Part shown: in pieces, positions 49,922 to 63,277 of the stretch
Position numbering within the stretch: position 1 is the stretch's first letter
Layout: each line of letters begins with the position of its first letter
Assembly: GCF_958979055.1 (NCBI RefSeq)
Contig: NC_084896.1
Location: forward strand, 4,216,001 to 4,280,000
Reading direction: 5' to 3'
DNA length: 64,000 nucleotides
Source: Alnus glutinosa
Taxonomy: Eukaryota > Streptophyta > Magnoliopsida > Fagales > Betulaceae
Made by a program: the position numbers and the translations under genes
Notes under the pieces: model-generated
Databases searched by the model: none
Told to the model about the DNA's origin: nothing
The model's input: the letters and a program-made list of their open reading frames with translations, nothing else

Positions 49922-50279
49922 TTGTGAAAAGAATCATTCCTGGAGGATATCGTCACCAATTAGCCATATAGGCCATTAGTCTCTTACAGTCACTATATCT
50001 CTTACAATTGCCCTCCTCAAGGAAGAAGCAAGCTTTGATTTAGTCAACTGACAGAACTAGGGAGCTCTTTTTAAGCATCAAGTTGTCTGTGTTGTCACTT
50101 TCTTGGCTGTATGCTGATCCATATATTGATGATTCACATTTCTTGGTGAAAATGCCCAGGTCTTCTGTTTCTCTGGGCTAGATTTAGCTTTCTTGTGGAC
50201 TCTATAAAAAAACAAACTGTTTCCTCGTGTACACATGGTGTTATCCATGTTCTGTGACCTCATTTAGTACATTTCAAGA

Positions 50280-50322
<43 letters not shown>

Positions 50323-52033
50323 ATATTGCTTTGCGTTGAATCATATATTAGATAAAACCATTTCAACGGCTGGCTGAGTTGGCGCGCCTGGGGGCTGGGG
50401 GATTCTTCACTGGAGCTCTCTTTGGTTTATGGGATGGGTATTGGTACACAATTAAAGCTAACCCACTGTGTATGGAGTGCGGTTAGGGGTACTATAACTT
50501 TATAATTGTGGGTGGGTGGTGGTGGTGGTTGGCAACATCTTTTTTAAATTTCATTTTATTTTTGAAATGTAAAAGAACCTCTTAAAAAAATTATTGAATC
50601 AGATTTTCTTGTTGTTTCATAAACTAAGGAAACATTAAAGAAATCAAAAGTTGTATCTTAAATTTATAGCATTCAGGCTGTTCCAGACTTGTCTCAACGA
50701 GCAAGGTCAGGGTGCTGGTGGTGGGCGAGGGTGATCAAAGAATGGGCAGATGTCAATGTGGACCTTGTTCTTGCCGAACATGTCAAGTTACCGGAGGAAT
50801 TCGAGAACATAGGCATCGCTGCAGCGAGAAAAAGTTCAGAGTAGACTGTGGTTCTTGGGTATTGACCAAAGGTGTTATAGTCTTGCCACTTCTGGAACTC
50901 GTAGCGGCTCAGTACAAGAAGAGATAGTAGGATTAATATTGCTTGGCGTGGCTTTGGGTCCTGAAACTTCTGTTTGTGAAGCTGCTGCACGGGCTGAGAG
51001 AGGAGGTGGCGGCGGCCGCCGCCGCCACAATAGCAGCCGACATGTTAATTTTTTGGTTCTATCTATTATGTGGGGAAGTGTTTTTTGAGGGTGCACGGGG
51101 ATATTGGAAGAGAAGACGGTCAGAGAGAGATTGAAGAGGGTGAGAAGCATGGAAAAGGATGAGAGACAATGGGAGGGTAAAATATAGTAGGGGAAGAAGA
51201 GCGAGGCAAATCAAGCTAACAAGCACCTGTCCAGTTTCTTCTTCTCATTCACCTGCTCGGAGAAATGCCACTACTGTTGGTTGGCATTCCGGGATTTTCC
51301 TTAAGCATAAGAGTGCTGAGTGCGTCAGTACTCGTATGCAACTTGCTTCGTCGAAAGTGACACAGAATATGATGGGGCTATCAACAACTTCATAGTGGAC
51401 AGAATATGCCATTTTTCCTTTTTGAAGGATTTGTAGAACAAATCTTGTGGTCATTTGTCAACTTCAGTACAGCTCCGATTCTCAAAAGCGAACTGTTTGA
51501 GCTAAGCACGAATATCTTTTCTTTTGGGACGTGGGTTGTATTTGACTGGCTAGCTGAATATCGATTGGATCTTTCACCAAAATTTCAGCCATCGAATAAA
51601 AGTGAGTCTTGCCTAGTTGCCTTTGCAACTAGAATCCATGGTTTCTTTATTTGTCTAAGTAGTTTTCTTATTTATCTTACAGACAGATAGGGAGAAAGCA
51701 AGACCTCTTAAGTTATGCTTGACAGCAGGTAGTTCAAAGAGAAGAAGGGTCGGCGATAAGAGTCCCGATTGATTTCCTATTAGGTGACACCATGCAATTT
51801 AAAACAAAATAGTCCTCCCAAAGGATGCTTTGCTTGCTACTTTTTTTCTTCCTGGAATTTATACTGTGCCCACTTTCATCAGCCCAAAATGATTGATGGG
51901 CATCTTCATTTCCAACTCTCCCCCATTAAATACACCGTCACCTTCCCTTTAGCAGTGTGCTCATAGATTGTTTTGCTTCTTTTGCAGACCCATCCTCTGT
52001 CTTGAAATTCTCTGTAATTCTGAAATTGCTTGA
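49922..52033. other. ROP-UBC intergenic region
   Basis: Holds the ROP 3' UTR, a 36-nt poly(T) run (50283-50318) and the E2 gene's promoter and leader. A GC-rich patch (50690-51060) contains short open frames on both strands, including a 98-codon one on the minus strand, none of which I recognise; it might be a decayed gene or retrocopy. No clear element boundaries. Confidence 0.4.
50283..50318. repeat. Poly(T) tract of 36 nt
   Basis: Uninterrupted T run, about 360 bp past the ROP stop. Could be an old retroelement poly(A) on the minus strand or a simple slippage tract. Confidence 0.9.
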
Positions 52034-53169
<1,136 letters not shown>

Positions 53170-53546
53170 ATACTATATATGTCTACTAAAGGTTAAAGAA
53201 CCTCAATTCTCTATTCTTGCCGATCTTAAACCTACCATTTTGTCTGTCATAATGCCTTGTTGAGGTATAGGAATGGCCTGAGTTAGGCTTTAACTTTGTA
53301 ATTTGAGCATCTCTTTGCTTGGAATAAAATTATCTTTCAATCTCAATGATGTTCTCTTGCTTAAGATTAATGTAATAAACAGACTTCAAATTCACCCTCA
53401 TCCTTGTTCATCTTGGGCTATGTAGCACCACTATTGCAATAAAATAGTAATAGTAGATGTATACATAGTTCAAAGTTTTTTTGTTTTGTTTTTTTTTTCC
53501 TGGTGAAGTAAGAATTAAATAATAGGTGAAGACATGCAATCTCCTG

Positions 53547-54768
53547 TGTAACGACCTACTCCCAAAGACACAATATTGTCTGCTTTTAGCTTTCCCGAAC
53601 CAGACTTCCCAGGAGGTTACCTATCATAGTACTACTCTCGCAGAAGCACGCTTAACTGTGGAGTTCTGATAGGTTCATAGTCATTACAACTTTAAAACGC
53701 GTTGTGTCAAGAATGATGTGAATATACATATAAGCACATACTCATTCCCATATCTAGGCGATGTGGGACGTCACAATCATCCTCTCTTTGGACACAACAT
53801 CTCATGGGATCTCCCCATTCTTGGCGTCCTAACGAGTGCCCGCTAGCGACCCTCATGGACTTGTGCACGCTCCCCCCTTCTCAGGCTAGACAATGGTTCT
53901 GATACCATTTGCAACGACCTACTCCCAAAGATACAATATTGTCCACTTTTGACTCATCTGAACCAGACTTTTTAGGAGGTCATCCATCCTACTACTACTC
54001 TCGCAGAAGCACATTTAACTGCAGAGTTCTAATAGATTCATGGTTATCACGGCTTTAAAATACGTTGTATCTAATGACGGAGAGAGGGGGGGGGGGGCTC
54101 AACTCTTAAGAAATAAAAAATTAAGGTATTTTTTTTAGATGAATCAAATAATGGTTTTTTTTTTTTGCCTATTGGCCCTAACAAGATTTTTTTTTTCCTT
54201 GGCCCCTTCCCTTTTATCATCTGTTCAACTATTGTCAAAATTTTTTCCTTTAATATTTCACGGGTAGCAATGGACATGCCTGAGAAAGTACAATGGAAGG
54301 ATCTTTACAAAGTTGTAGAGGCTTTGTTCAAAGTAAACGAAAAGTGTTTAGTCAAGTAGTGCATTGGAAGAAAACATGTGTGGATTTGAGGAGTCACAAG
54401 CTTGACCAAGCTCGATTTCCTAAGAATGTGTGGAAAAAATAACTGAGACATTTTTTATTTTTATTTTCTGAATCTTTGGACAGTGGTTTTCTTTACTTTT
54501 TTTTTTTTTTTTTTTCTAAAAACTCTTTTCACTTTTGCTTATTGATTTTTAATTTGAACGGAATAATAAAAATATTAAAACTGGGTTATGTTTAATTTAC
54601 TTAAAATTTGCCTTTATATATATACTTTAACCCCTACTTAAGAAAAAAAATTATTTGGCTCTCTCCCATTAAAATGTCTGGCTCCGTCCCTGGTTGTATC
54701 AAGAATGATGCGAATATACATATAAACACATATCTATTCCCATATACAAGGCGATGTGGGACATCACA
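53547..54768 (-). mobile_element. Cassandra-type TRIM (copy 2), split by a hAT-like insertion
   Basis: On the plus strand the left LTR is 53547-53775 (229 bp). The primer site lies at 53893-53907 (complement TGGTATCAGAACC) and the second LTR starts at 53910. The 5S-like core is visible in reverse as AAGCACGCTTAACTG and AAGCACATTTAACTGC. The second LTR is interrupted at 54071 and resumes at 54701, running to 54768; its two parts add to 230 bp, matching the intact LTR. LTR ends are TGTGACGTCCCACATCG and TTACA. The internal region is only about 134 bp. Confidence 0.9.
54072..54692. mobile_element. hAT-like insertion (621 bp) inside the Cassandra LTR
   Basis: Exact 8-bp duplication GTTGTATC at 54064-54071 and 54693-54700. 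The right end, complemented, is CAGGGACGGAGCCAG; the left end TAATGACGGAGAGAG matches it at 10 of 15. An 8-bp duplication with a CAGGG(A/G)CGGA-type end is a hAT signature. No transposase frame, so non-autonomous or a relic. Confidence 0.8.
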
Positions 54769-54779
54769 CCCCGACACTC

Positions 54780-55030
54780 TCGGAGAAATTACACCAAACA
54801 ATTACTACTAAATTGAGTCGGAGGAAATTCTTCCGACCTACTTCCTAGACACATAGGATGTATGCTCTTCCAAACATTTTTAACAGAAAACTTTCTTGAA
54901 GGATCTCCCACCCATTGCAAATGATCTTCACTTGCAGGATCAGGTTTGAAATCCTCAGAAATGGAGTCTTTAAGAACCGTCCCAACTCGATCTCTGGATT
55001 GACCCATAGGCCAATTCCACTCTATTCCCT
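54780..55030 (-). pseudogene. LINE-derived fragment
   Basis: Minus-strand frame 54789-55007 contains WVGDPSRKFSVKNVWKSI, resembling the start of the zf-RVT domain at the end of plant LINE ORF2. Short and without other conserved blocks. Confidence 0.55.
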
Positions 55031-55392
55031 CAATAATAGCCTAGACCCTTGTATTCCTTTCTAGCCCTAGATCAAGCATGGAAAGCACGAGGTGGACACT
55101 TGTTGATAAGTTATGCACAACAGCACAAGTTCGAATTCAAACCCATCAGAGTTTTTATTCTTGGATTGAGATCGAGTGCATGCACCAGGTGCAATAGCTC
55201 TTATTTCGACCGTTCATTTAAAATGAATAGCTTAGATCGCGATAACATAGGAGAGGAATAAAAAGTCGCTGGCAAGCCATGAAGTGGTGTAAAAGCTACT
55301 GGGGTGGTTCCCCCCCCACCCCTCCCAAAATGACCACACCAATGGCTTGCTAGCTACTTTTTTCTCTTTTGTTGTTGCGATTGAGATCCAGA

Positions 55393-55576
55393 CAGGGGCA
55401 GAACTGCCCCTGAGCTTGGGGGATGGAAGTCCTCCTAAAACCTCTTAATTTTTTTTTTTTTATTAAAAAAAAAAAAACTTTATGAGTTCAACCCCTAAAA
55501 TTAATTTTTTTCATCCTTAAAGATCTTCATTTTTTAGTTTGGTCCTCCCTCATCTCAATTTCTGGTTCAGCCCCTA
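55393..55576. mobile_element. hAT-like MITE (184 bp)
   Basis: Ends CAGGGGCAGAACTG (left) and, complemented, TAGGGGCTGAACCAG (right). Flanking 8-mers GATCCAGA and GGTCAAGA match at 6 of 8. T-rich non-coding centre. Confidence 0.6.
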
Positions 55577-55939
55577 GGTCAAGATCAGAGCTATTGCACC
55601 CTTGCCCATCCAAATCCTACATACCTAGTTCGCCATTTGTAGCTTAGATCTTTCGTCATTGACGTTTCTAAACTTATCAGGACTCTTGATATTATATCAT
55701 TTTATTCTCTGCAAAGATACATCAGGACTGTCTAATTTCAAGTTAGTCAAGGCACGTCTCTATGTCTTTTCAATGCCATGCTATCAATGACGTCTAATTG
55801 AGGCTGATATTATCATTGTCAAGGTGCATGCCGGATTTTAGTTTTGCAATGGGGATTGCTGTTTCGGTTGTTGAAGTGTTACATTTGATCTTTGGTTATC
55901 ACAAAGCTCCGTAATATAATATTGGGACCTTAAGAGCAT

Positions 55940-56400
55940 TTTTCTTTTGTTTCAAAACAAAGGATCATGCCTCTACCTATTTCGGTAGGGTTAAGTTGAA
56001 GGGTTTCGCGAGGGTTATGTTCATGTCCGCTCGGATATGGTTGAAGGGTCTTTCGAGGGTTATGCCTCTCCTCATGTCTCCTTTATTAAGAGATCAAGTA
56101 GGGTTAAAGGGTCTTGTAAGACTCATGCCTTTACCCTCCTTTGTTTTGTTGCTTATACCGCTTTATGCAGCCTATTCCTTGACTTTTGCCCAAGATTTGG
56201 AGGACCGGAACATTTTTGACTCATTTGGGGTCATTAACATACCCATTTCTTATTTGATGATTTGACGATGTTTCTTTTGTTTGGATTTGTTGTTGGGAAG
56301 CTCATTCCTTTTTATTTGTTCATTGTAAGCTAGTTGTAACCCTTTTTAATTTTGTATTGTTTGTTAATCCTTTTGTTTTAAGAAGAGAAAACAAAAGTTT
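55940..56400 (+). mobile_element. LINE-like 3' region with internal tandem repeat
   Basis: Three diverged units of about 60-70 bp start with GGGTTAAGTTGAAGGGT, GGTTGAAGGGTCTTTCGAGGG and GGGTTAAAGGGTCTTG, each followed by a (T/C)ATG(C/T) phrase. A later stretch with GCTTTATG and CCTATTC also matches 2,600-2,937. The right end carries an A/G-rich tail near 56,385. No polymerase frame. Confidence 0.5.
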
Positions 56401-59400
56401 TAACAAACGAATCTATCTTTAGATGACCTACCGAATCATATAAGCAGATATTTTTCCAATATATAACACATAATGGGATTGTTGGTTCCAAGTATATATG
56501 GGCCTCAGTGATCTACCAAATAATATTCAAAAGTCAAGTGATGCCATTCCACTCAAAGTGAGGCCAAGTCAAACCAAGAGAAATTTCAGTGGGGCTTCCT
56601 ATATCTCTAATTTATGCATTTGTACATACTTCATAGCTACTAAAGTGGACAATATTATTGGTTACTTTACCAGAAAATTTGTTAGTATTGAAAAAGAGGG
56701 ATTTAGGGCATACTTTTTCCATTTTATTATTTTTATTATTATTATTTATCTAAGCAAATCACAGGGAAAGGGTGAGGGCAGGTAGGGCATAATTTGACCC
56801 AAGCTATATTCTCCTAACAAATAATTTCCACACATGCCTCCAGAATTAATACAGCTGATTAGCCATTAACATATATCCTTCTTAGCTTTCTAGTGATAGG
56901 CTGATAGCCCCTACATCACCAATAAACATATGGAAATTATATATCCTAATATCTTTAGGAATTAACCTGCTCCAACCTGCTTTGGAATATTATCCATCAT
57001 TTGGGACTTTTAAGTTCAATAATAGTTAGAGGTCAGAAAATTATGAGTGTATTTAGTCCTGCAATTTTGTAGGTCAAACGCGCGTTTTTTAAACAAAATC
57101 GCCATTATTTTTTTCCCGCTTCCATCGCATGTATATATGCAACACCATTACTCTTAGAGAGTTAATTGAGTAACTTATCAAATTCTAACTCTGAGTGTAG
57201 CACCGGAGGCAGACATGACTCTTACATGTGATTTCTCATGTCTAAGGACGGAACTAAGATTTCTCATAAATGTAAGATCCTAAAGGAAGGGCTATGCTTA
57301 ATTTTGATAGGTGTCGAATTTAATTTTTAGGCTCAAAATTATGAGACTCTTACGACTAAGGGTTTTATGGCAAAGGGTATGCTAGATGAACTATTTTAAT
57401 TATTTTTAGATTCCAAGAATAAGCACACACCCTTTGTTTATAGTACAAAGCAGCATCTTATAAATTCTTAAAGGTATTGGTGGAGGCATATATATTTGTT
57501 TGTTGTTTATATTTTCTTATAATATCCTTTATTATTGTTGGCCATGTTTCTTTTTCTAATGCATTTTTTTTTTGTTTTTGTTTTTATAATTCCTCTTATT
57601 ATTATAGCACTTCTCATGATTTTTGTAGGTTTTAGTAAGATTTAATTTGTTCCAACAAGAAGTCATAACTAAGAAAATTATAATCAAGTTGATATGTACT
57701 ATAAAAAAATAAATAATGCTAGAAATTATATTTTTATATCATTTTGTTTAGGTGACAATTTCAATCCATTCTTGTAAAAAAAAATTAAAATTAATAATTC
57801 ATTAACACTGTTAATTACGTCAATTGGGGTGATAAAAATGTAATTTTTAGTACTACTTAAAATTTTTTTTTTTTAAAAAAAAAAATAGAAGGAGGACTTA
57901 ATTAAAAAAGAAGACCATGGCCAAATTTTACGTGTGCATTACAGATTCATGCAACTTTTGTATTGGGTCAAAGAGAAATGATACATCTCTTATATATTTA
58001 ACATACACCTATATCCAATCAAGTTTTAAATTTATTATTGAGTTTATAAGGCCTATATTTTGTGGGGCTTAATGTGAATTTTATAAATATAAAAGTAAAT
58101 TTAAAAATGACAATATATATATATAGGAAATATAAAAATATATTTCTCTAGGTCAGATAATGTAAGTCAAATTTTTTAAAAAATTTGAGGGATCCTATCC
58201 CAGATGATGTAAATCACGTAATTGACCATGACCATTACATGGTCACATGCAGTGGTGGACACGTCTCTGACTCTCAGTGAAAGCACTGGCCACGTCCTGA
58301 TCCCTTGTCCTCAACACAAAAAGAATATTTAGCTTTCGGCCTCTTGGGACTAATCCCATTGCTTTATAGATGGGGGCCAAAAACAATCAAATCAAGTGAA
58401 AATATTTTCCAGTTTCCACGAAAAAGTAAAACGTGTTTCTGAAAAAAAAAAAAAAAAAATTGACTCTTTCAATTTAATTTTTTGAAAAAAGAATAAAAAA
58501 AAAAAAAGCTTCTTTGAGATTGGTCTTCACGAGTGGTTGTTGTCACCTTTCATATCGTATGTAAGAGGTGGAGGTCGTCTCCCCCTCCCCCTTCCGGTGT
58601 CTCCCTTCGTGAACGCAGAAGATCCACTCTCTACGGCGGTGGATGTCGGAGGTGGCCAGGTGGGGAAAGAAGACCCACCTCCGGTAAAGGAATAACTTTT
58701 ACCAGTCAAAGGCTAGTATTTTTTTTATATTCAATAACAACATAAGATGTTGTGTTATTAAATAAACAAACTCAGTTTAAATACATAATAAATCATCATG
58801 CATGTTTATTCCCACGAATGTGGCCGGGTTAATGTTAAACTTGGTTTGCTCAAGGAAAAAGGAAAAAAGAAAGAAAGAAAAAAAAAAAGGAATGTGAGAT
58901 GATATTATAGGGATTGGAATATACTAATAATTATGAAAAATTCTAATTATAATTAGTCCTTTTAACATATTATACATTTGTGATTAACCTTTTATTAAGT
59001 CAATGACAATTAAGTCAATGACAATAAGGGTCAGTTTCATCTCTGAGGTTTGAAACTGATTGCACGAGTCAATTTTTTTTATTTTATTTTTAAAAAAAAT
59101 AATAATTTCTCTCTTTTTCTGGTCCCAAACCTTGTCCTTACCGATAACGTTACGGCATGTGGCACGGTCGCGGGTTCGTCGATCCGGAACAGCCGGTCGA
59201 GAGCTCCAATCCCCTCTCATCGGTGCACGGAATATGACCGGATATCATGGGTTTCCCGCGAAAACTGCCTGTTTTTATCAACGGACTCAAATAAAACATT
59301 ACTCCTCTTTTTACTCCTTTGTACACACACCATTTTTTTTTTGCCCACTCTTCATGGAAATTCACTCACTTGCCGACACTTTCTTCTCCAGATTTCCATA

Positions 59401-59900
59401 CCCCATCAACTTTTTTTACTTTTATTTTCCATATTTTATTCGAATTTTTTAGAGTAATCCCATTTGCTTTAAATAAGCTTGATCGTCACCTTAGCACTCA
59501 TATTTTTTTTTCTTTTTTTAATTCCAAACCCCATCACCATTTGCTTAAATAATCTTGTTTGTAATATATTTTCTGGGTCTTGATTTTTAGTTGCAGTAGG
59601 TAGCTACGCTGATGCTGTTTGGCGGTATTTTCATATTTAAAACATGTTTGGCTCCAACAACATGTGGCCACAACACATGCAACTTTTAGGTATAATTTTA
59701 TTGTCGGCTCCTGTTTATCGTTTGCTAGAACTTTTTTTTTGGGTAATTTTTTAATCTTTAGTGCAAAATGATGTGGGTTATTTCCTGTAGTATGATCTCA
59801 TGGGTAGAATATTGAAGTTTTTCTTGGGAGTTTTTTATTAATTGGGATCTGGTTTAGTTACTGGTAATCTGTTGATTGGCACTATTTATAATAGTCTAAG
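56401..59900. other. AT-rich spacer upstream of the kinase gene
   Basis: Mostly AT-rich with several A or T runs. A GC-rich piece at 58,530-58,690 next to an A-rich run may be a retroelement scrap. 59,100-59,460 is C/T-rich and may include the kinase gene promoter or leader. An edge AAGGACGGAACTAAGATTTC near 57,245 recalls hAT ends but no partner was found. No gene recognised. Confidence 0.45.
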
Positions 59901-60074
59901 GGGGGCATTAGAGTTGTTATTCTAGCTTTGAGTGAAAATGGTAGCCTTTTGCAGGGATTGGAATGATCTGTTCAAGAACTGGCAAGGTTAGTGACCAGAA
60001 CAGTTCAAGAAGGAATATAATTTATAGATTTTTTTAGAGATTGAAAGATATTGATTAGAGGGAAAGAAAATACA

Positions 60075-63000
60075 ATGACAGTTGAGGAGGAAGTGAAGGC
60101 TGTTGTGAAGAAAAATGTATTGGTTAGCATTCAAATGGACAGCCGTAGCAGAGAGCTGCTCAGCTGGGCTCTTGTGAAAGTAGCTGACCCTGGAGATTGC
60201 GTGGTTGCAGTTCATGTTTGTCGATGTTCTGGTAATGCCCTTGGAAAAATTTTGTATCTTTACAGCAATATGATCTTAATTTGCATATGCTTTCTTAATT
60301 CAAATATTTATCAACACAGATCAGGCTTCAAAAAACAAGAACTTGTTGGATGGTTATTTAGAAGTTTATGAAGGCCTATGTAGTGTAAAGAAGGTTAGTA
60401 ATGCTTCCAGTTTCACTTTTTTCTCGTTTATTGCAGTATCAATGGTTGATTACCATTTGGCATACTCGATTTCAGGTTGATCTCAGCGGTCACATATTCA
60501 CAGGAAGTTCAGTGAGAAAGGTTCTGGTGAGAGAGGCAAAGAGCCATGCTGCTGTGGCTGTAGTTGTAGGGATAAGCAAGCAAAAAGCTCTCGGGTAGGG
60601 GAGAACTAGAACCCCAACTTTTCATTGGGTTTAGCCTGTTTGATTCTTTTCTGCTTACTCTAAACAGATATCGATTTCAGGGGTTGGACTTCCATGGCGA
60701 AATATTGCACCAAGAGATTGCCTTCAACAACCGATGTTTTGGCTATCCACAATGGGAAAATTGTCTTCGGAAGGTTCACCAATAGCCAACTACCAGGTTT
60801 GGTATTTTTTTGAAAGGACCAGGTTTGGTATTTGTTTCCTGGTTAATTAAAGACACCCATCTTGTAGATCATACAGATATATCATTATCATATAATGAAT
60901 TTGCTTTCGATTATTTCAGGTCTTAAAGGGGATCTAAAACCAAGTTTTAGTCTAATACAAGTTCCCACTTCCAAAGAATGCCAATCTGAATTTGGTGACT
61001 CTGAGGCAGAGTCAGAGATATCCATTTCCAAAGTAGTTCAAAACTCAATTGATGAAGACTTGAAGGATGAAGTTTTCAACCATGCCTGCAAAAGCAACGA
61101 ACTTTCTTTGATGTCGACTTCTATATATGCAAGAGACCCTTCGGAGCAAAGGCCGCTTGGTTGGCCATTACTCCGCAGAGCTAGTTCATCAATTCCACAA
61201 GCCCCACGTACAAGGAACTTGTCTGTGGTGCAATGGGTAATGAGCTTACCAGATCGTTCCCCACAGCTAAGTCCTCAATGCTCAACTATTGAAGAGAGCC
61301 CATTGGAAGGCGATATCAGTGAGATTTTGGATGAGAGTATTAAAACTGGTGTATCTGCATCGTTTGAGCTTCCAAAAGGCTTGGAGCATCTCCTCAAAAC
61401 AGACTCATCAGTTTGCAAATGGTTCAGTCATGAGGTTCTGAAAACTTCAACTTCTCAGTTCTCCTCAGGTGACTACCTTTTATCCTCAGATTACTCATTG
61501 CAATGTCTTTTTTCCTTTGTAGAAATTTGTAATAAAATGGAAAATAGCGAAAGAAAGAATTTTGGGGTGGTTCGGTATTAGACACCTACGATCACCACCA
61601 AGAATTGCCCTATGTGATCTTATAATTTCTTGATGATGTTCACTTTACAAATGACCTATAAATAAATTGGGGTAGATGACGACAATACAAATAAGGTAAT
61701 CAAATCCTTTTGATTTGAGATAAGGAAATTATCAAAACCTATATAAAAAAAATTTCCTTTTGTAACAGAAAATATGATTGGGAAAGGAGGTTGTAAACGT
61801 GTATATAAGGGGATGCTCCCAGATGGTAAGCCAGTGGCAGTAAAGATTCTGAAGTCAAGCAAAGAAGCATGGAAGGATTTCGCCTGTGAAGTTGATATCA
61901 TCTCCTCATTGAAGCACAAACACATCACGGCCTTGCTTGGGGCCTGCATGGAAGATAATGCTCTAATCTCGGTTTATGACTTCTTGCCAAGAGGAAGCTT
62001 AGAGGAAAACCTACATGGTAAAGCTTGAATAGATTTTATGCATTTCTTTTTCTTTTCTTTTTCACTTTCTAAAAGTTGCCAGAAACCATACTATATCAGT
62101 TAATAATATATGATGCAGGTAAGAACAAAGATAAATCCATATTATCATGGGAAGTGAGATTTAACATAGCTGTTGGGATTGCTGAAGCTCTAAATTATCT
62201 GCATAATGAATGTTCTCGGCCTGTTATTCATAGAGACGTCAAGTCTTCAAACATTCTTCTCTCCAATGGGCTTGAACCACAGGTACTACTCCACCAGACT
62301 AATACAGATGGTAATTGAAAATAATACGTTGTCACAGATGTGTGATATGACAAATTGTTATTGTTGTGTGACAGTTATCTGATTTTGGGCTTGCGATTTG
62401 GGGGCCAACAAATTCTTCGTTTGTGACACAAAGCGATGTATTAGGAACATTTGGTTATCTTGCTCCTGAATATTTCATGTATGGGAAAGTAAGTGACAAG
62501 ATTGATGTGTATGCCTTTGGTGTAGTGCTTCTTGAATTGATATCAGGAAGAAAACCAATTAGCTCCGAGACTCCCAAAGGACAAGAGAGCTTGGTCATGT
62601 GGGTAAGAGCCTCCTCCATTAAGAGAATTTCTGCTTGTATTAGTTATGTGGATGAATAACATTTAATACAATGAGTGCAGGCAAAGCCAATAATAGAAAG
62701 TGAAGATGTAAAAGGTATATTGGATCCAAACTTGGACGGTAAATATGATGAGGTTCAGCTGCAGAGAATGGTTCTTGCAGCAACCCTCTGCATCACACGG
62801 GCAGCTAGGCTTCGGCCTAAAATGAGCCAGGTAATAACATTGCAATTTTGAAGATGTTTTGCATTAAGCAATACTCCAAATATAAGTTTTCATTAATATT
62901 AGAGTGAAAGCTACTTGAACAGATTCAAGCTAACATATTGATTAAATGATTAAATTCACCATTTCCTATCAGTTTAAGCTTTTGGAACAATTTGTAATTT

Positions 63001-63277
63001 AACAGTTGAACTTTTCCAGATACTAAAGCTCCTAAAAGGGGATAAATATGTCGAAGAATGGGATAACTCTCAACATGGTGATCTAAAGAATTTGGAAAGC
63101 CAGGACAATAATGATGACGAGGTTTATCCAAATTCTAGTGCAGAGTTACATTTGAGTCTTGCATTGCTTGATGTTGACGATGATACCACATCATATAGTA
63201 GTCTGGAGCAGAGCAACATTCTTTCTTCGGAAGAATACCTGAAAGGAAGATGTAGCAGATCATCTAGCTTTGATTAG
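60075..63277 (+). CDS. Receptor-like cytoplasmic kinase with N-terminal USP domain
   Basis: Soluble Ser/Thr kinase of the plant group joining a universal-stress-protein (adenine-nucleotide hydrolase-like) domain to an RLCK-type kinase domain; its substrates are largely unknown. Ten exons: 60075-60231, 60320-60393, 60476-60594, 60681-60796, 60920-61468, 61769-62017, 62119-62282, 62375-62602, 62681-62830, 63020-63277. The product is 687 aa. Residues about 13-155 are USP-like ([20 protein letters not shown]). A Ser-rich linker (156-338) follows. Kinase parts: loop [17 protein letters not shown] lysine (about K364), HRDVKSSN (D461), DFG (D479) and [11 protein letters not shown]. All catalytic residues are present. 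The acidic Ser-rich tail ends SSSFD. The usual second loop Ser is Cys here (GGCK). Intron 9 holds a TRIM LTR. Confidence 0.93.
62931..63004 (+). mobile_element. Solo TRIM LTR in kinase intron 9
   Basis: TAACATATTGATTAAATGAT to TTTGTAATTTAACA closely follows the 287-bp family's LTR, including TATCAGTTTAAGCTTTTGG. It lies in sense orientation and ends 15 nt before the intron's AG (63019). A solo LTR, as no primer site follows. Confidence 0.75.

Noticed and set aside
57240..58200. Another hAT-type element starting at AAGGACGGAAC
   Set aside because: No matching opposite end or 8-bp duplication found.
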